From JBATTK01 sp049670505 (GTDB lineage: Bacteria > Bacteroidota > Bacteroidia > Flavobacteriales > Flavobacteriaceae), in contig JBATTK010000154.1 of assembly GCA_049670505.1 (NCBI GenBank), forward strand, positions 1-64,000: a stretch of 64,000 nucleotides of DNA. Reading direction: 5' to 3'. How positions within the stretch are numbered: the first letter of the stretch is position 1; each line of letters opens with the position of its first letter. Positions 42,214 through 51,671 of the stretch are shown here, piece by piece. A model generated the notes under the pieces. The model worked only from the letters and a program-made list of their open reading frames with translations. It was not told where the DNA came from and did not search any database. Made by a program: the position numbers and the translations under genes.

Positions 42214-42311
42214 AGCAGGCTGTTTTTTAACACAAAGGTGGTACTTTTTTTGCGATAAAAATTAGAGTTGATATCATTTACTATCGTAACTTCGCGGAAA
42301 TTTCGATTTTG

Positions 42312-42686
42312 ATGAAATCGTTTTACGCATACACTTTTGTAGCGCTCTATTTGCTGGCTATGATAAGGCCAGTACTTCCCTTGTTCGAATACGTTATCTA
42401 TGAGGATTACATCGCCGAATTTCTATGTATCAACAAGGATAAGGTAGAGATGCAATGTAACGGTAAGTGTTATCTAATGCAAAAGCTGGAACAACAAAAC
42501 GATGACAAGAAACAGAATCTCCCCAAGATTTCCATAGAAGAATACCCCATAGGTTTCATAGATATTCTTTTCCTTAAACCACAATCAGATCAGCTAGTTC
42601 AAAAGGAAAGGACCGTACGATACCAAAATAACTACTTCTACTTGTACAGCGATCATTTTTTTCATCCTCCCTCCAATATTTCTTAA
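42312..42686 (+). CDS. Small membrane-associated protein with CNGKC motif
   Basis: A 124-residue protein with an N-terminal hydrophobic segment (MKSFYAYTFVALYLLAMIRPVLPLFEYVI), then FLCINKDKVEMQCNGKCYLMQKLEQ (three Cys) and a C-terminal HFFHPP. The Cys/Met/His positions suggest metal or thiol chemistry, but no family function is established. I chose the ATG at 42312 rather than the TTG before it. It heads a plus-strand run with an outer-membrane protein, a TonB receptor, a PepSY protein, a DJ-1-like lipoprotein and cydAB. Confidence 0.75.
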   Translation: MKSFYAYTFVALYLLAMIRPVLPLFEYVIYEDYIAEFLCINKDKVEMQCNGKCYLMQKLEQQNDDKKQNLPKISIEEYPIGFIDILFLKPQSDQLVQKERTVRYQNNYFYLYSDHFFHPPSNIS

Positions 42687-42824
42687 TTCAATAGCTCACG
42701 TATTGCCATTTACTTTTACGGATGCCCGTAAGGGCAAAGCCGTCTTTATATGAATTTATAAGGGAACAACGGTAACATATATGGCCATACGACCGGCAAT
42801 ACATTAAACCTATAAAATTTTAAG

Positions 42825-43844
42825 ATGAAAAAATATATTTCCGCCATTCTAGCAATGGCAACCGTTGCGTTGTACGCACAAGAAACCGATAAAAATACGG
42901 AAAAATGGTCTTCTGGAAGACCGGACGGGCATGCCCCAATTTCAGTAATGGGAGACCATGTTCATAAAAAAGGAGAATGGATGTTCAGCTACAGATACAT
43001 GTATATGAATATGGAAGACCTTAAACAGGGCAGTGATGATGCATCTTTTGAAGATGCCTTGGCCGATTATATGGTAACCCCCACACGCATGCCCATGAAT
43101 ATGCATATGCTGGGAGCCATGTATGCCTTGAGCGATAAGATTACTTTAATTGCGATGGGGAATTATATCTCCATGGAAATGGACCATATTACCAGAATGG
43201 GAGGTACTTTCACAACGGAAGCTTCCGGTATAGGGGACATCCAGATTTCGGGATTGTATCAATTCTTCAATACAAATAGACAATCAATTCATGGGCAATT
43301 AGGTTTTTCCATTCCTACAGGTAGTGTTACCGAAAGTGACGTTACCCCGGCCTCCGCTCCTAACGAAACAGAACTACCCTACCCTATGCAATTGGGAAGT
43401 GGCACTTTTGACACCCGATTGGGACTTACTTATTTAGGTCAAGCGGATTTCATTTCCTGGGGTTCCCAACTAAACGGCCTGTTCCGTTTTGGGGAAAATG
43501 AACGCGATTTCCGATACGGCAATCGCTATAGCCTAAACAATTGGTTGGGTGTAAAAACGACCGATTGGTTAAGTTTTTCCGTTAGGGTAGAAGGCCTGAT
43601 CGTAGAAGAAATAGAAGGGGCGGACCCCAATCTAAATCCTATGATGGTCATTACCGCCGACACCAATAATTCCGGTGGTACGTACATCAATTCCGGAGTA
43701 GGACTCAACACCTATATCCCTAACGGGGCTTTGAAAAACTTGAGGCTTGGCTTCGAATTTGGTTTTCCCCTTTATCAGGACCTTAACGGCATTCAATTAA
43801 AGAACAAAGAGACATTGAGCTTTGGTGCCCAATATTCTTTTTGA
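42825..43844 (+). CDS. Met/His-rich outer-membrane beta-barrel protein
   Basis: A 339-residue exported protein (signal peptide MKKYISAILAMATVALYAQ). The mature N-terminus is rich in Met and His: APISVMGDHVHKKGEWMFSYRYMYMNMEDL, then PTRMPMNMHMLGAMYAL and ISMEMDHITRMGG. The rest alternates as a barrel and ends in an aromatic residue (SFGAQYSF). Homologous barrels are often labelled phenol-degradation 'transporter' proteins. The Met/His pattern suggests copper or another soft metal. Its end abuts the TonB receptor gene. Confidence 0.78.
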   Translation: MKKYISAILAMATVALYAQETDKNTEKWSSGRPDGHAPISVMGDHVHKKGEWMFSYRYMYMNMEDLKQGSDDASFEDALADYMVTPTRMPMNMHMLGAMYALSDKITLIAMGNYISMEMDHITRMGGTFTTEASGIGDIQISGLYQFFNTNRQSIHGQLGFSIPTGSVTESDVTPASAPNETELPYPMQLGSGTFDTRLGLTYLGQADFISWGSQLNGLFRFGENERDFRYGNRYSLNNWLGVKTTDWLSFSVRVEGLIVEEIEGADPNLNPMMVITADTNNSGGTYINSGVGLNTYIPNGALKNLRLGFEFGFPLYQDLNGIQLKNKETLSFGAQYSF

Positions 43845-43858
43845 GACAGGACAGCCTT

Positions 43859-46228
43859 ATGAGATTTATACCATTCGTAACACTTCTTTTTACGGTGTCT
43901 TTTGGAAATGCGCAAATAAATATCACCGGAACAGTAGAAAATAGGGAAGGCCAAGGGATTCCCTTGGCCCATATACGCATGCTGAATTCGGAATTGGGAA
44001 CGACCACGGATAAGCGGGGAAATTTTAATCTTTTACTCCCATCCGAAAATGTTACCTTACGGATTTCGGCCATCGGCTTTGCAACAAAGACCATAATTTT
44101 TTCTAAGGAAACCCCATTGGATATTGTCCTATTCGAAGAAATTAATCAATTGGACGATGTTGTTGTATCCGCTTTAAAAAGGGAAGAAGTGTTATTAAAA
44201 ATCCCTATTGCCGTTTCCACATTAAATGCCCAAAAAGTAGTGGATACCCGTACTTGGGACTTGGGTGGACTAACCGCCTTGGTCCCCAATTATCTATACC
44301 AGGAATCGGGGGTAGCTTTTCAAGCGATACAATCTATTCGGGGCATTCAGGTATTTAGTGAAAATCCGGCCGTGGCAACCTACGTAGATGATGTAAACAG
44401 TTTGGATATTCTTGCTTTGGGATTTCAACTAACGGACATAGAGCGTATTGAAGTGCTTCGCGGACCACAGGGAACGCTTTTTGGTAGAAATGCTATGGGA
44501 GGAGTGGTCAACATTATCACCAAACAGCCAACGAATACCACCGAAGGTTTTTGGGAAACGGGTTTTGGCAATTTACATTTACAACGTCATAGCGTAGGTA
44601 TCAAAACCCCGCTGGTAGCGGATAAGCTTTATTTTGGGTTCAGTGGACTTTTTCAGGATAGGAACGGTTTTTTTGAGAACGATGCGTCTTTGGCGCCTGT
44701 ACCAGATCCAAGTTTGGACGGCGAAACGGTAGGCGACACCAGAAATCTTTATGGAAACTTATTTTTTAAATGGTTGATTTCGGAAAAGTTCAATGCCACC
44801 CTAAACGTGAAATCACAAAAAGATTGGTCGAGCTCCTCGGGTTTCTTCGTTTCACAACCCAATGAGGAGGTTGCTTTTGAGAGTCCCGACAAGATTTACC
44901 TAAGTAGATTGGCCAGTCATGATCGTACCATAACCAATACGGCATTGACGCTAAAGTATAGTGCATCCGATTTTAAGCTCACTTCCATCAGCACATACCA
45001 AAACATTGTATTAGCCTTTGAAGATGTTGATTTTCCCGGTTTCTTCCATTCATTTGTAGACAATACGATCGGGGAGAATCTACCGCCCCAAGAGGTGTGG
45101 ACACAGGAATTCAGGATAAATGGGATTCGGCCAATTTCAAAAATCGATTATACGGCCGGTTTGTTCGGTTTTACGCAAAATGCATTTGAACCATCGACCA
45201 ATCTCGCATTTGAAATTGACCGCAACAATTTTATAATCTCCAAAAACAAAGGTGAAAATAAAGGGGCCGCTATCTTTGGTGAGCTGACCGTGGCCCTAAC
45301 GGACAAATTTTCAGTTACCGGAGGGATACGGTACGACTATGAAGAACGGAAAGCGATCTTCAACGGTTTCGGTGACCTGCTTTTTTCCAATGGAATATTG
45401 GCGGAGCTTGAGCCGGAAAGAGAAGAAAAGGGCACCTATGCGGCAATCTCGCCTAAAGTAGCCATAGCTTTTACCCCTACCGAAAATTCCAGTATCTACG
45501 CATCCTACAACCGTGGATTTAGGGCCGGAGGAATAAATGCACAACGCTTACCCGAAGGGAACAGGCAAACTTTTGATGAAGAGTATTCGGATAACTTTGA
45601 GGTAGGCTACAAGATGAACACTTTCCATAATACGTTCAATTTTTCCGCAGCGGCATTTTATATTGATTGGACTGACCTCCAATTTTTTAACCTGGTTTCT
45701 CCGGGGACATTTGCAAGGGAGAACGTTGGCGATGCCCGATCCTTGGGTTTTGAACTGGAAGCTTCCGCCATTCCCGTAAACGGGCTACAATTGGATGCCA
45801 GTTTTGGCTATACCGAAACCGAGTACAAGGACTTTGTATTGGAACGACAGGATTTTGCTACGGGAGAGCTTTTATTTGAAGAGATCAGTGGCAATAACTT
45901 GGCGAACACACCCGGCCATACGTTATTCTTGGGTGCGCAATACACCTATCCAATCAACAAAGCGGCCCATTTGGTCTTCCGAGGGGAAATCAGAAACATC
46001 GGCGATTATTTCACGGATATTCAAAACACCTTGGAGCAGCCCACATATACTATACTGAATGCACGTGTAGCTTTTGGTTTTAAAAGGTATACCGTGGCGT
46101 TTTGGGGTCAAAATCTCACCGATGAGACCTTTTTGTCGTTTGGCTCGCCAGATACCAGTTTTGGGAGTAGAAGTGTAAGGACCGCGGCTCCCATAACCTA
46201 TGGCGCAACACTCACATATAGATTTTAA
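43859..46228 (+). CDS. TonB-dependent receptor, probable metal/siderophore type
   Basis: A 789-residue receptor; start at 43859 (MRFIPFVTLLFTVSFGNAQ) rather than the TTG at 43841. CarboxypepD_reg-like domain about 22-98 (ITGTVENREGQGIPLAHI), plug with AIQSIRGIQVFSENPAVATYVDDV and the classic VLRGPQGTLFGRNAMGGVVNIITKQP, barrel ending GATLTYRF. The plug is of the siderophore/vitamin-receptor style, unlike the two NHFST-type receptors in the window. Neighbours (Met/His-rich barrel before, PepSY membrane protein after) point to metal import. Confidence 0.93.
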   Translation: MRFIPFVTLLFTVSFGNAQINITGTVENREGQGIPLAHIRMLNSELGTTTDKRGNFNLLLPSENVTLRISAIGFATKTIIFSKETPLDIVLFEEINQLDDVVVSALKREEVLLKIPIAVSTLNAQKVVDTRTWDLGGLTALVPNYLYQESGVAFQAIQSIRGIQVFSENPAVATYVDDVNSLDILALGFQLTDIERIEVLRGPQGTLFGRNAMGGVVNIITKQPTNTTEGFWETGFGNLHLQRHSVGIKTPLVADKLYFGFSGLFQDRNGFFENDASLAPVPDPSLDGETVGDTRNLYGNLFFKWLISEKFNATLNVKSQKDWSSSSGFFVSQPNEEVAFESPDKIYLSRLASHDRTITNTALTLKYSASDFKLTSISTYQNIVLAFEDVDFPGFFHSFVDNTIGENLPPQEVWTQEFRINGIRPISKIDYTAGLFGFTQNAFEPSTNLAFEIDRNNFIISKNKGENKGAAIFGELTVALTDKFSVTGGIRYDYEERKAIFNGFGDLLFSNGILAELEPEREEKGTYAAISPKVAIAFTPTENSSIYASYNRGFRAGGINAQRLPEGNRQTFDEEYSDNFEVGYKMNTFHNTFNFSAAAFYIDWTDLQFFNLVSPGTFARENVGDARSLGFELEASAIPVNGLQLDASFGYTETEYKDFVLERQDFATGELLFEEISGNNLANTPGHTLFLGAQYTYPINKAAHLVFRGEIRNIGDYFTDIQNTLEQPTYTILNARVAFGFKRYTVAFWGQNLTDETFLSFGSPDTSFGSRSVRTAAPITYGATLTYRF

Positions 46229-46275
46229 AAGCAGCTTTCAGGCATAGCAATGATCTTGAAAGCAACAACTAAAAA

Positions 46276-47016
46276 ATGACAAAACGAAAAGTAATTAACC
46301 GTATCCGCAAATGGCATCGATACTTGGGTCTTGTCCTGGGTATTCAATTCTTATTATGGACCCTTGGTGGATTTTATTTTAGCTGGACGAATATTAAGGA
46401 GATTCGGGGGGATCATTTAAAAAAAGAACAATCGGTTATCCCAAAGAATTTGAGATATGTTCCCCCTTCAAGTATCATCAATACTTTGCTAGAACCTTCC
46501 GAGCTTCTTTTATCGATGAAACTGACCACTATTTTGGAGGCTCCCATATATGAAATGGAATATCTTTCAGATGGAGAAAAAAAAGTTGTTTTGATCAATG
46601 CCTTGGATGGAAAAATCCGGAAACCACTTTATAAAGTGGAAGCCATACAAATAGCCCGACAGAAATTGAAGGTTCAAGGAGCAATAACCGAAGTAGTTTA
46701 TTTTACGGAGACAGGAGGCCATCATGAGTACCGCGGACGCCCCCTACCTGCCTATGCCATAACTTTTGACGCTCCTACCCATACCACGGTCTATGTTTCA
46801 CAAAATTATGGCACAGTGCAAACCTTAAGAAGTAACCAATGGCGGGTATTCGACTTTCTGTGGATGCTGCATACGATGGACTATCAGGGACGGGACAATT
46901 TCAACAACCTGTTGTTACGCGCTTTTTCCCTATTTGGACTTTTCACCATTTTTTCCGGGTTCGCCCTCTTTTTTTTGACTTCAAAAACCTTTAATCACAA
47001 AAAAACAAAATCATGA
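46276..47016 (+). CDS. PepSY-associated membrane protein
   Basis: A 246-residue inner-membrane protein with an N-terminal helix (about 12-35: RKWHRYLGLVLGIQFLLWTLGGFYFSW) and a C-terminal helix (about 217-240), flanking a periplasmic PepSY-type region. The conserved KWHRYLG and the later DFLWMLHTMDY, each with a His near the membrane, are typical and could bind heme or metal. It overlaps the next gene by 4 bp (ATGA). PepSY_TM proteins often accompany siderophore or metal receptors. Confidence 0.87.
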   Translation: MTKRKVINRIRKWHRYLGLVLGIQFLLWTLGGFYFSWTNIKEIRGDHLKKEQSVIPKNLRYVPPSSIINTLLEPSELLLSMKLTTILEAPIYEMEYLSDGEKKVVLINALDGKIRKPLYKVEAIQIARQKLKVQGAITEVVYFTETGGHHEYRGRPLPAYAITFDAPTHTTVYVSQNYGTVQTLRSNQWRVFDFLWMLHTMDYQGRDNFNNLLLRAFSLFGLFTIFSGFALFFLTSKTFNHKKTKS

Positions 47017-47903
47017 AAAAAATCATATACGTTGCCTGCGCAACTATCCTTGTCTTAAGTTGCCAACAACCAAAGACAACTCCGCCAAATACGGACAATC
47101 CCTTAACTATTGCAGAAAAAAAAGTTCGAAACCTAAAATCCGATGGTTCCCCTTATTCGGAAAAAGAATTGGATGCGCTCTCCCATGATAAACTCATGGC
47201 CATTATGTACGAAGCACCTAGGGATACCATTAAAACCATTGGTATTTTACTCTACGACGGCTATTTTAGTTTGGATGCTATGGGTCCCCATTCCGTACTG
47301 AGTAGCATGTATCCTGCAAAGACTTTTTTTATCGCTAGGGAAAAAGGAATTGTAACCAGCAATAATGGTCTTAAAACCCAAGTAGATACCACTATGGCCG
47401 ATGTAACGGAATTGGACATCCTTTTGGTTCCGGGAGGTACAAGCGAAACCTATAGGGCTACCAAGGACCGGGAACTCCTAAATTGGGTAAAAGCCATGGA
47501 CCAACGCACAAAATATACCACCAGTGTATGTACGGGATCATGGATTTTAGGTGCGGCCGGACTCCTTAAAGGTAAAAATGCGACCACCAATTGGTACAGG
47601 GCCAAAGAGAAGATGAATGCTTATGGGGCCCATTTCGTAAAGGAACGTTACACCAATGATGGAAAATACTGGACCTCTGCCGGGGTATCCGCAGGGATCG
47701 ATATGAGTCTAGCATTGGTAGACCATATCATGGGTAGAAATTATGCCGATTTTGTGATGTTGAACCTGGAATACGACCCAGACCCACCTTTTGATGGAGG
47801 TGCTCCGGAAAAGGCGGATCCGGTAGTTTTGTTCATGACCCAAAAAATGTATGATCTAAGTATAGATCCTATTATTGATGCTATGGAAAAAGCTCAAAAA
47901 TAA
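47013..47903 (+). CDS. DJ-1/PfpI-type lipoprotein
   Basis: A 296-residue protein. The N-terminus is a lipoprotein signal (ACATILVLSC, Cys17). From about residue 75 it has a class I glutamine-amidotransferase-like (DJ-1/PfpI) domain: TIGILLYDGYFSLDAMGPHSVLS, LLVPGGTSETYR, and nucleophile elbow SVCTGSWILGAAGLLKGKNATTNW (Cys near 172). It is close to isonitrile hydratase-type proteins. Cytoplasmic location is usual for this fold, so export as a lipoprotein is notable. It is translationally coupled to the PepSY gene. Confidence 0.88.
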   Translation: MKKIIYVACATILVLSCQQPKTTPPNTDNPLTIAEKKVRNLKSDGSPYSEKELDALSHDKLMAIMYEAPRDTIKTIGILLYDGYFSLDAMGPHSVLSSMYPAKTFFIAREKGIVTSNNGLKTQVDTTMADVTELDILLVPGGTSETYRATKDRELLNWVKAMDQRTKYTTSVCTGSWILGAAGLLKGKNATTNWYRAKEKMNAYGAHFVKERYTNDGKYWTSAGVSAGIDMSLALVDHIMGRNYADFVMLNLEYDPDPPFDGGAPEKADPVVLFMTQKMYDLSIDPIIDAMEKAQK

Positions 47904-47948
47904 TTTCAAATACGTATGGAATCAAGAGGATAAGATGCCCGTATTTTG

Positions 47949-47956
47949 TAAATTTG
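47949..47956 (+). promoter_or_regulatory. Candidate -7 box for cydA
   Basis: TAAATTTG, a TAnnTTTG match 142 bp before the cydA ATG. It leaves a long leader that contains the hairpin at 48005-48026. Confidence 0.4.
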
Positions 47957-48004
47957 TGCTATCCTACCAATACTTTTTTTTACAGCCGAACCACCCTATT
48001 TTAG

Positions 48005-48026
48005 GGCCCAAAAATGTGTTTGGGCC
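48005..48026 (+). promoter_or_regulatory. Leader hairpin before cydA
   Basis: GGCCCAAA-AATGTG-TTTGGGCC, a perfect 8-bp stem with a short loop, 72 bp before the cydA start. It lacks a T run, so it is not a standard terminator. It could be an operator or leader structure, or end-of-operon hairpin of the upstream genes. Confidence 0.4.
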
Positions 48027-48098
48027 AATTTATCATAGTGAGATGACCATGCCTAGACTTTTTGGCAATTATCGCCTATTTTACTTTAATTCTAAACT

Positions 48099-49478
48099 AT
48101 GGATGTAGAAATCTTATCACGTATTCAATTCGCTTTCACTATAGCCTTCCATTATATCTATCCACCTTTGAGTATCGGCCTTGGATTGCTAATGGTTCTA
48201 TTTGAAAGCATGTATATAAGGACCAGAAATAAACAATACGAAACCCTAGCGCGTTTTTGGACCAGGATCTTTGCCCTCACCTTTGGTATAGGGGTTGTTA
48301 CGGGGATTGTAATGGAGTTCGAATTTGGAACCAATTGGGCGGTCTATTCCCGCTATGTAGGTGATGTTTTTGGAAGTGCACTTGCCGCGGAAGGGATTTT
48401 TGCCTTTGCCTTGGAGAGTGGTTTTTTGGGGGTACTCCTTTTCGGTTGGAACAGGGTAAAACCATGGGTGCATTGGGTTGCTACCATTGGGGTTTTCCTA
48501 GGATCTATGTTCTCGGCCGTTTGGATCGTAGTTGCCAATAGTTGGCAGCAAACTCCGGCCGGTTTCCATATTGTTGGGGAAGGACTAAATGCCAGAGCGG
48601 AAATTACGGACTTTTGGGCCATGGTGTTTAACCCGTCCAGTGTTGATCGGATAACCCATGTTTGGTTGGGGGCACTTTTGGCGGGAGCTTTTTTAGTCCT
48701 TAGCGTGCATGCCTACTATTTATTAAAAGGCAGATTCGTAGAAATTTCTAAAAAAGCCTTCAAAATAGCTTTGGTGGTGGCTACCCTTTTTTCTTTGGGC
48801 CAACTCTTCACCGGACATAGTTCTGCCGAAGGTGTTGCTAAAAACCAACCGGCAAAGCTAGCCGCATTGGAAGGACATTTTGATGCAAGCGCCCCGGCGG
48901 ACATGTATATCATGGGATGGGTAGATAAGGAGAAACAAGAAGTTACCGGACTTAAAATTCCGGGTGGACTCTCTTTTTTGATGGAATACGATTTTAACGC
49001 ACCCGTGACAGGACTCAATGCCTTCCCCGAAGACGAACGTCCGTCACAGATCAATGCGGTCTTTCAGTTCTATCATATAATGGTCGCCATAGGCATGTTC
49101 CTCATTGCTCTTTCATTGTATGCCTGTTTCCTTTGGTGGAGAGGTAAGCTTTTTGATAAACGATGGTTGTTATGGCTTTTTGTTTTCACGGCCCTGCTCC
49201 CGCAAATTGCCAATCAGGTAGGATGGTTCGCGGCAGAAATGGGAAGACAACCCTGGGTAGTTTATGGATTGTTGCGAACCTCCGAAGCTTTTTCACAAGC
49301 AGTAACGGCCAATCAAATTCTATTTTCTCTTATCCTCTTCTTTTTAGTGTACACCATACTATTTATACTGTTCATATATCTTTTGAACAAAAAAATAAAA
49401 CACGGTCCTTATGACGAAAGTGATATAGAGGACAGGCCACTTCAAAAAAATATCTCTACTGTTTTAACCGGAAAATAA
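48099..49478 (+). CDS. cydA: Cytochrome bd oxidase subunit I
   Basis: A 459-residue inner-membrane subunit carrying hemes b558, b595 and d; with CydB it oxidises quinol and reduces oxygen to water. The start MDVEILSRIQFAFTIAFHYIYPPLSIGLG contains the heme ligand His18. EFGTNW, QPAK and the segment GRQPWVVYGLLRTSEA are characteristic. The protein is shorter than E. coli CydA (about 520), consistent with a short Q-loop. Bd oxidases need no copper, which fits the possible metal context upstream. It is followed 5 bp later by cydB. Confidence 0.97.
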   Translation: MDVEILSRIQFAFTIAFHYIYPPLSIGLGLLMVLFESMYIRTRNKQYETLARFWTRIFALTFGIGVVTGIVMEFEFGTNWAVYSRYVGDVFGSALAAEGIFAFALESGFLGVLLFGWNRVKPWVHWVATIGVFLGSMFSAVWIVVANSWQQTPAGFHIVGEGLNARAEITDFWAMVFNPSSVDRITHVWLGALLAGAFLVLSVHAYYLLKGRFVEISKKAFKIALVVATLFSLGQLFTGHSSAEGVAKNQPAKLAALEGHFDASAPADMYIMGWVDKEKQEVTGLKIPGGLSFLMEYDFNAPVTGLNAFPEDERPSQINAVFQFYHIMVAIGMFLIALSLYACFLWWRGKLFDKRWLLWLFVFTALLPQIANQVGWFAAEMGRQPWVVYGLLRTSEAFSQAVTANQILFSLILFFLVYTILFILFIYLLNKKIKHGPYDESDIEDRPLQKNISTVLTGK

Positions 49479-49483
49479 TACAT

Positions 49484-50521
49484 ATGGAAACTTTATTAGG
49501 TTTGGATTATCCTACATGGTGGTTTTTGGTTGTCGGGGCCTTGTTCTCTGGCTATGCCATTTTAGACGGATTTGATTTTGGTGCCGGAGCATGGCATTTG
49601 TTCTTTAAAAAAGAGCAAAGTAGACGAATAGCCCTAAATGCTGTCGGTCCTGTTTGGGATGGGAACGAGGTGTGGTTGGTTATTGGTGGAGGTGCACTTT
49701 TCGCAGGATTTCCCGTAATGTACGCAACCCTCTTCTCTTCCCTTTACATCCCTTTTATGCTGTTCCTTATCTTCATTATTTTTAGGGCCATAGCCATTGA
49801 GTTTAGAGGAAAAGAAGACATGTTATGGTGGAAAAAACTATGGGACACCTGCTATTGTATATCCAGTATAATGTTGGCATTTCTGCTGGGAGTTGTCCTT
49901 GGCAATGTTCTTCAGGGACTTGCTATTGGTCCCGATTACAATTACCAGGGAAGCGGTTTTTTTGAGTTTTTAAATCCATATGCTCTAATGACCGGACTCA
50001 CAACGCTAGGTCTTTTCATGTCACATGGAGCCATATACCTATTGTTAAAGACAGAAGGGCGTTTATTTGCCAAATTGACCCTTTTATTAAAAAGAGGGAT
50101 GATTTTTTTTATGGTAAGTTTTGGGATCACCACTTTGTATACCTTGTTGTATATTCCCCATCTTTCTGATGCTTTTAAAAGCAACCCTACCCTATTTATC
50201 CTTCCCCTGATTACCTTCTTGAGCATCGCCAATGTACTGAGATTGGCAAATAAAAAACGTTTTAAATCCGCATTTCTGTTTTCGGCCATCACTATAAGTT
50301 CATTATTGATCCTTGTAGCCGTGGAACTATATCCTACCCTATTAATATCCACTATAGACCCCGAATACAATATTGACATATACAATGCCGCTTCGTCACA
50401 AAAGGCCTTGGGTATTATGCTGACCATGACCGCTATTGGAGGTCCATTGGTCCTAGGGTATACATATTTTGTGTACCGGACATTTTGGGGTAAAGTAACC
50501 TTGGACGAAACCAGTTATTGA
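49484..50521 (+). CDS. cydB: Cytochrome bd oxidase subunit II
   Basis: A 345-residue inner-membrane partner of CydA. It starts YPTWWFLVVGALFSGYAILDGFDFGAGA and has NAVGPVWDGNEVWLVIGGGALFAGFPVMYA, both typical of the family. Eight or nine helices are visible. No cydX-like small ORF or cydCD genes are nearby. It is followed 70 bp later by a small lipoprotein gene. Confidence 0.97.
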   Translation: METLLGLDYPTWWFLVVGALFSGYAILDGFDFGAGAWHLFFKKEQSRRIALNAVGPVWDGNEVWLVIGGGALFAGFPVMYATLFSSLYIPFMLFLIFIIFRAIAIEFRGKEDMLWWKKLWDTCYCISSIMLAFLLGVVLGNVLQGLAIGPDYNYQGSGFFEFLNPYALMTGLTTLGLFMSHGAIYLLLKTEGRLFAKLTLLLKRGMIFFMVSFGITTLYTLLYIPHLSDAFKSNPTLFILPLITFLSIANVLRLANKKRFKSAFLFSAITISSLLILVAVELYPTLLISTIDPEYNIDIYNAASSQKALGIMLTMTAIGGPLVLGYTYFVYRTFWGKVTLDETSY

Positions 50522-50590
50522 AGTTCCTTAAATAAAAATGTACGAATTAAAATCCTTATCTTAATTTTAAATCTATTTAAACTATATCAA

Positions 50591-51019
50591 ATGAAAAAAT
50601 TAATCATCATACTATCCATAGGCGTATTCGGATGGACAACCTCTTGTAAGCAGGAAAAAAAGACCGAGACAGAACCTTCGCAAATGCAACATGTTATGAC
50701 CATACATGACGAAGTAATGCCTAAAATGGGGGCTTTAAATAAGTTGATAAGCCAATTAAAAAGCAAGGTAGATACCACGGCCTTGGGCATGAAAAATGAA
50801 AAGGCAATGAAAGACCTTCAGGAGGCCAGCAAAGCTATGATGGATTGGATGGTAGGTTTTGGAAACCGCTTTGATTCGGATGAAATTATGAACGGAAAAG
50901 CCCTAACTCCGGAAAAACAACAATGGTTGGATGAAGAAGAAGTTAAAATAAAGGAAGTCCGGGACAAGATCAATGGGAGCATTACAAATGCAGAGGAATT
51001 ATTGGGGGGAATTAGGTAA
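50591..51019 (+). CDS. Small helical lipoprotein, unknown function
   Basis: A 142-residue predicted lipoprotein (lipobox WTTSC, Cys19). The mature part is helical and charged, with MTIHDEVMPKMGALNKLISQL and AMKDLQEASKAMMDWMVGFGNRF; the Met-rich segments are notable. The family is not recognised beyond 'viral A-type inclusion/helical lipoprotein'-like composition seen in flavobacteria. It follows cydAB on the same strand, and a role in the same stress or metal context is inference only. Confidence 0.7.
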   Translation: MKKLIIILSIGVFGWTTSCKQEKKTETEPSQMQHVMTIHDEVMPKMGALNKLISQLKSKVDTTALGMKNEKAMKDLQEASKAMMDWMVGFGNRFDSDEIMNGKALTPEKQQWLDEEEVKIKEVRDKINGSITNAEELLGGIR

Positions 51020-51110
51020 AATCTGTTCCCACTTTCCATTCCAAGGAAATTATAAAATCTAACATACAAATGGGGATCCGGTATTATAGAAAACAAACAC
51101 AGGCTAGGGC

Positions 51111-51671
51111 TTATTCCTTCCAACGTAGGGTTTCCATGATTCTTCTAATATCTTTTTGAAGATATACCGCAGCAGGATAAATAGAATCATAGTTAGGTTT
51201 GGCATAGAAATAAAGCGATCCGGTCACAAAATAATCGGTGCTGTCGGTAACATAAAATTGGGATTGTGAAGCCGCGTTACCGGCAACTTCATAAAACATG
51301 CCATATACTTTGTTTTCTTGGTTTACAAATGGCTGTTCTACAATACCATCCGCTTTTACCACATGCTCATAGGATAGTTTTTGAGCATCGGACAACAGCC
51401 CTTCCAAATTATTATCTATCCTTTTATAGCTTATAAAAATAGATCCCTTAATCCTGGGGTAATCCAATACAATGGAGCAATCATCATTAACTTTTAGGTT
51501 TGCCCGTTCATTGTATTCAAATTTATAATCGCAATCAATATCCAATTGTTTTGTAGCGGTTTCCCTATATTCCAAACGCAACATAGCTTTGGGTTTGGGA
51601 AGTGTATCTTCCTTGCAACCCAGAAAGAGAAGGCTACAAATAAGAAAACCTAAAATATGTTTATTGTTCAT
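51111..51671 (-). CDS. gldD: Gliding motility lipoprotein GldD
   Basis: A 186-residue lipoprotein (lipobox LLFLGC, Cys19). Recognised from CKEDTLPKPKAMLRLEY, FEYNERANL, DYPRIKGSIFISYKRI and VTGSLYFYAKPNYDSIYPAAVYLQKDIRRIMETL, which match GldD of flavobacteria. GldD is required for gliding and type IX secretion function in Flavobacterium johnsoniae. Its start overlaps the gldE end by 11 bp and it is the last gene of a mutY-ssb-gldE-gldD unit. Confidence 0.95.
   Translation of the reverse strand: MNNKHILGFLICSLLFLGCKEDTLPKPKAMLRLEYRETATKQLDIDCDYKFEYNERANLKVNDDCSIVLDYPRIKGSIFISYKRIDNNLEGLLSDAQKLSYEHVVKADGIVEQPFVNQENKVYGMFYEVAGNAASQSQFYVTDSTDYFVTGSLYFYAKPNYDSIYPAAVYLQKDIRRIMETLRWKE

Noticed and set aside
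47875..48108. 77-residue ORF between the DJ-1-like gene and cydA
   Set aside because: It overlaps both neighbours, has no recognisable composition or motif and spans the cydA promoter box and leader hairpin.
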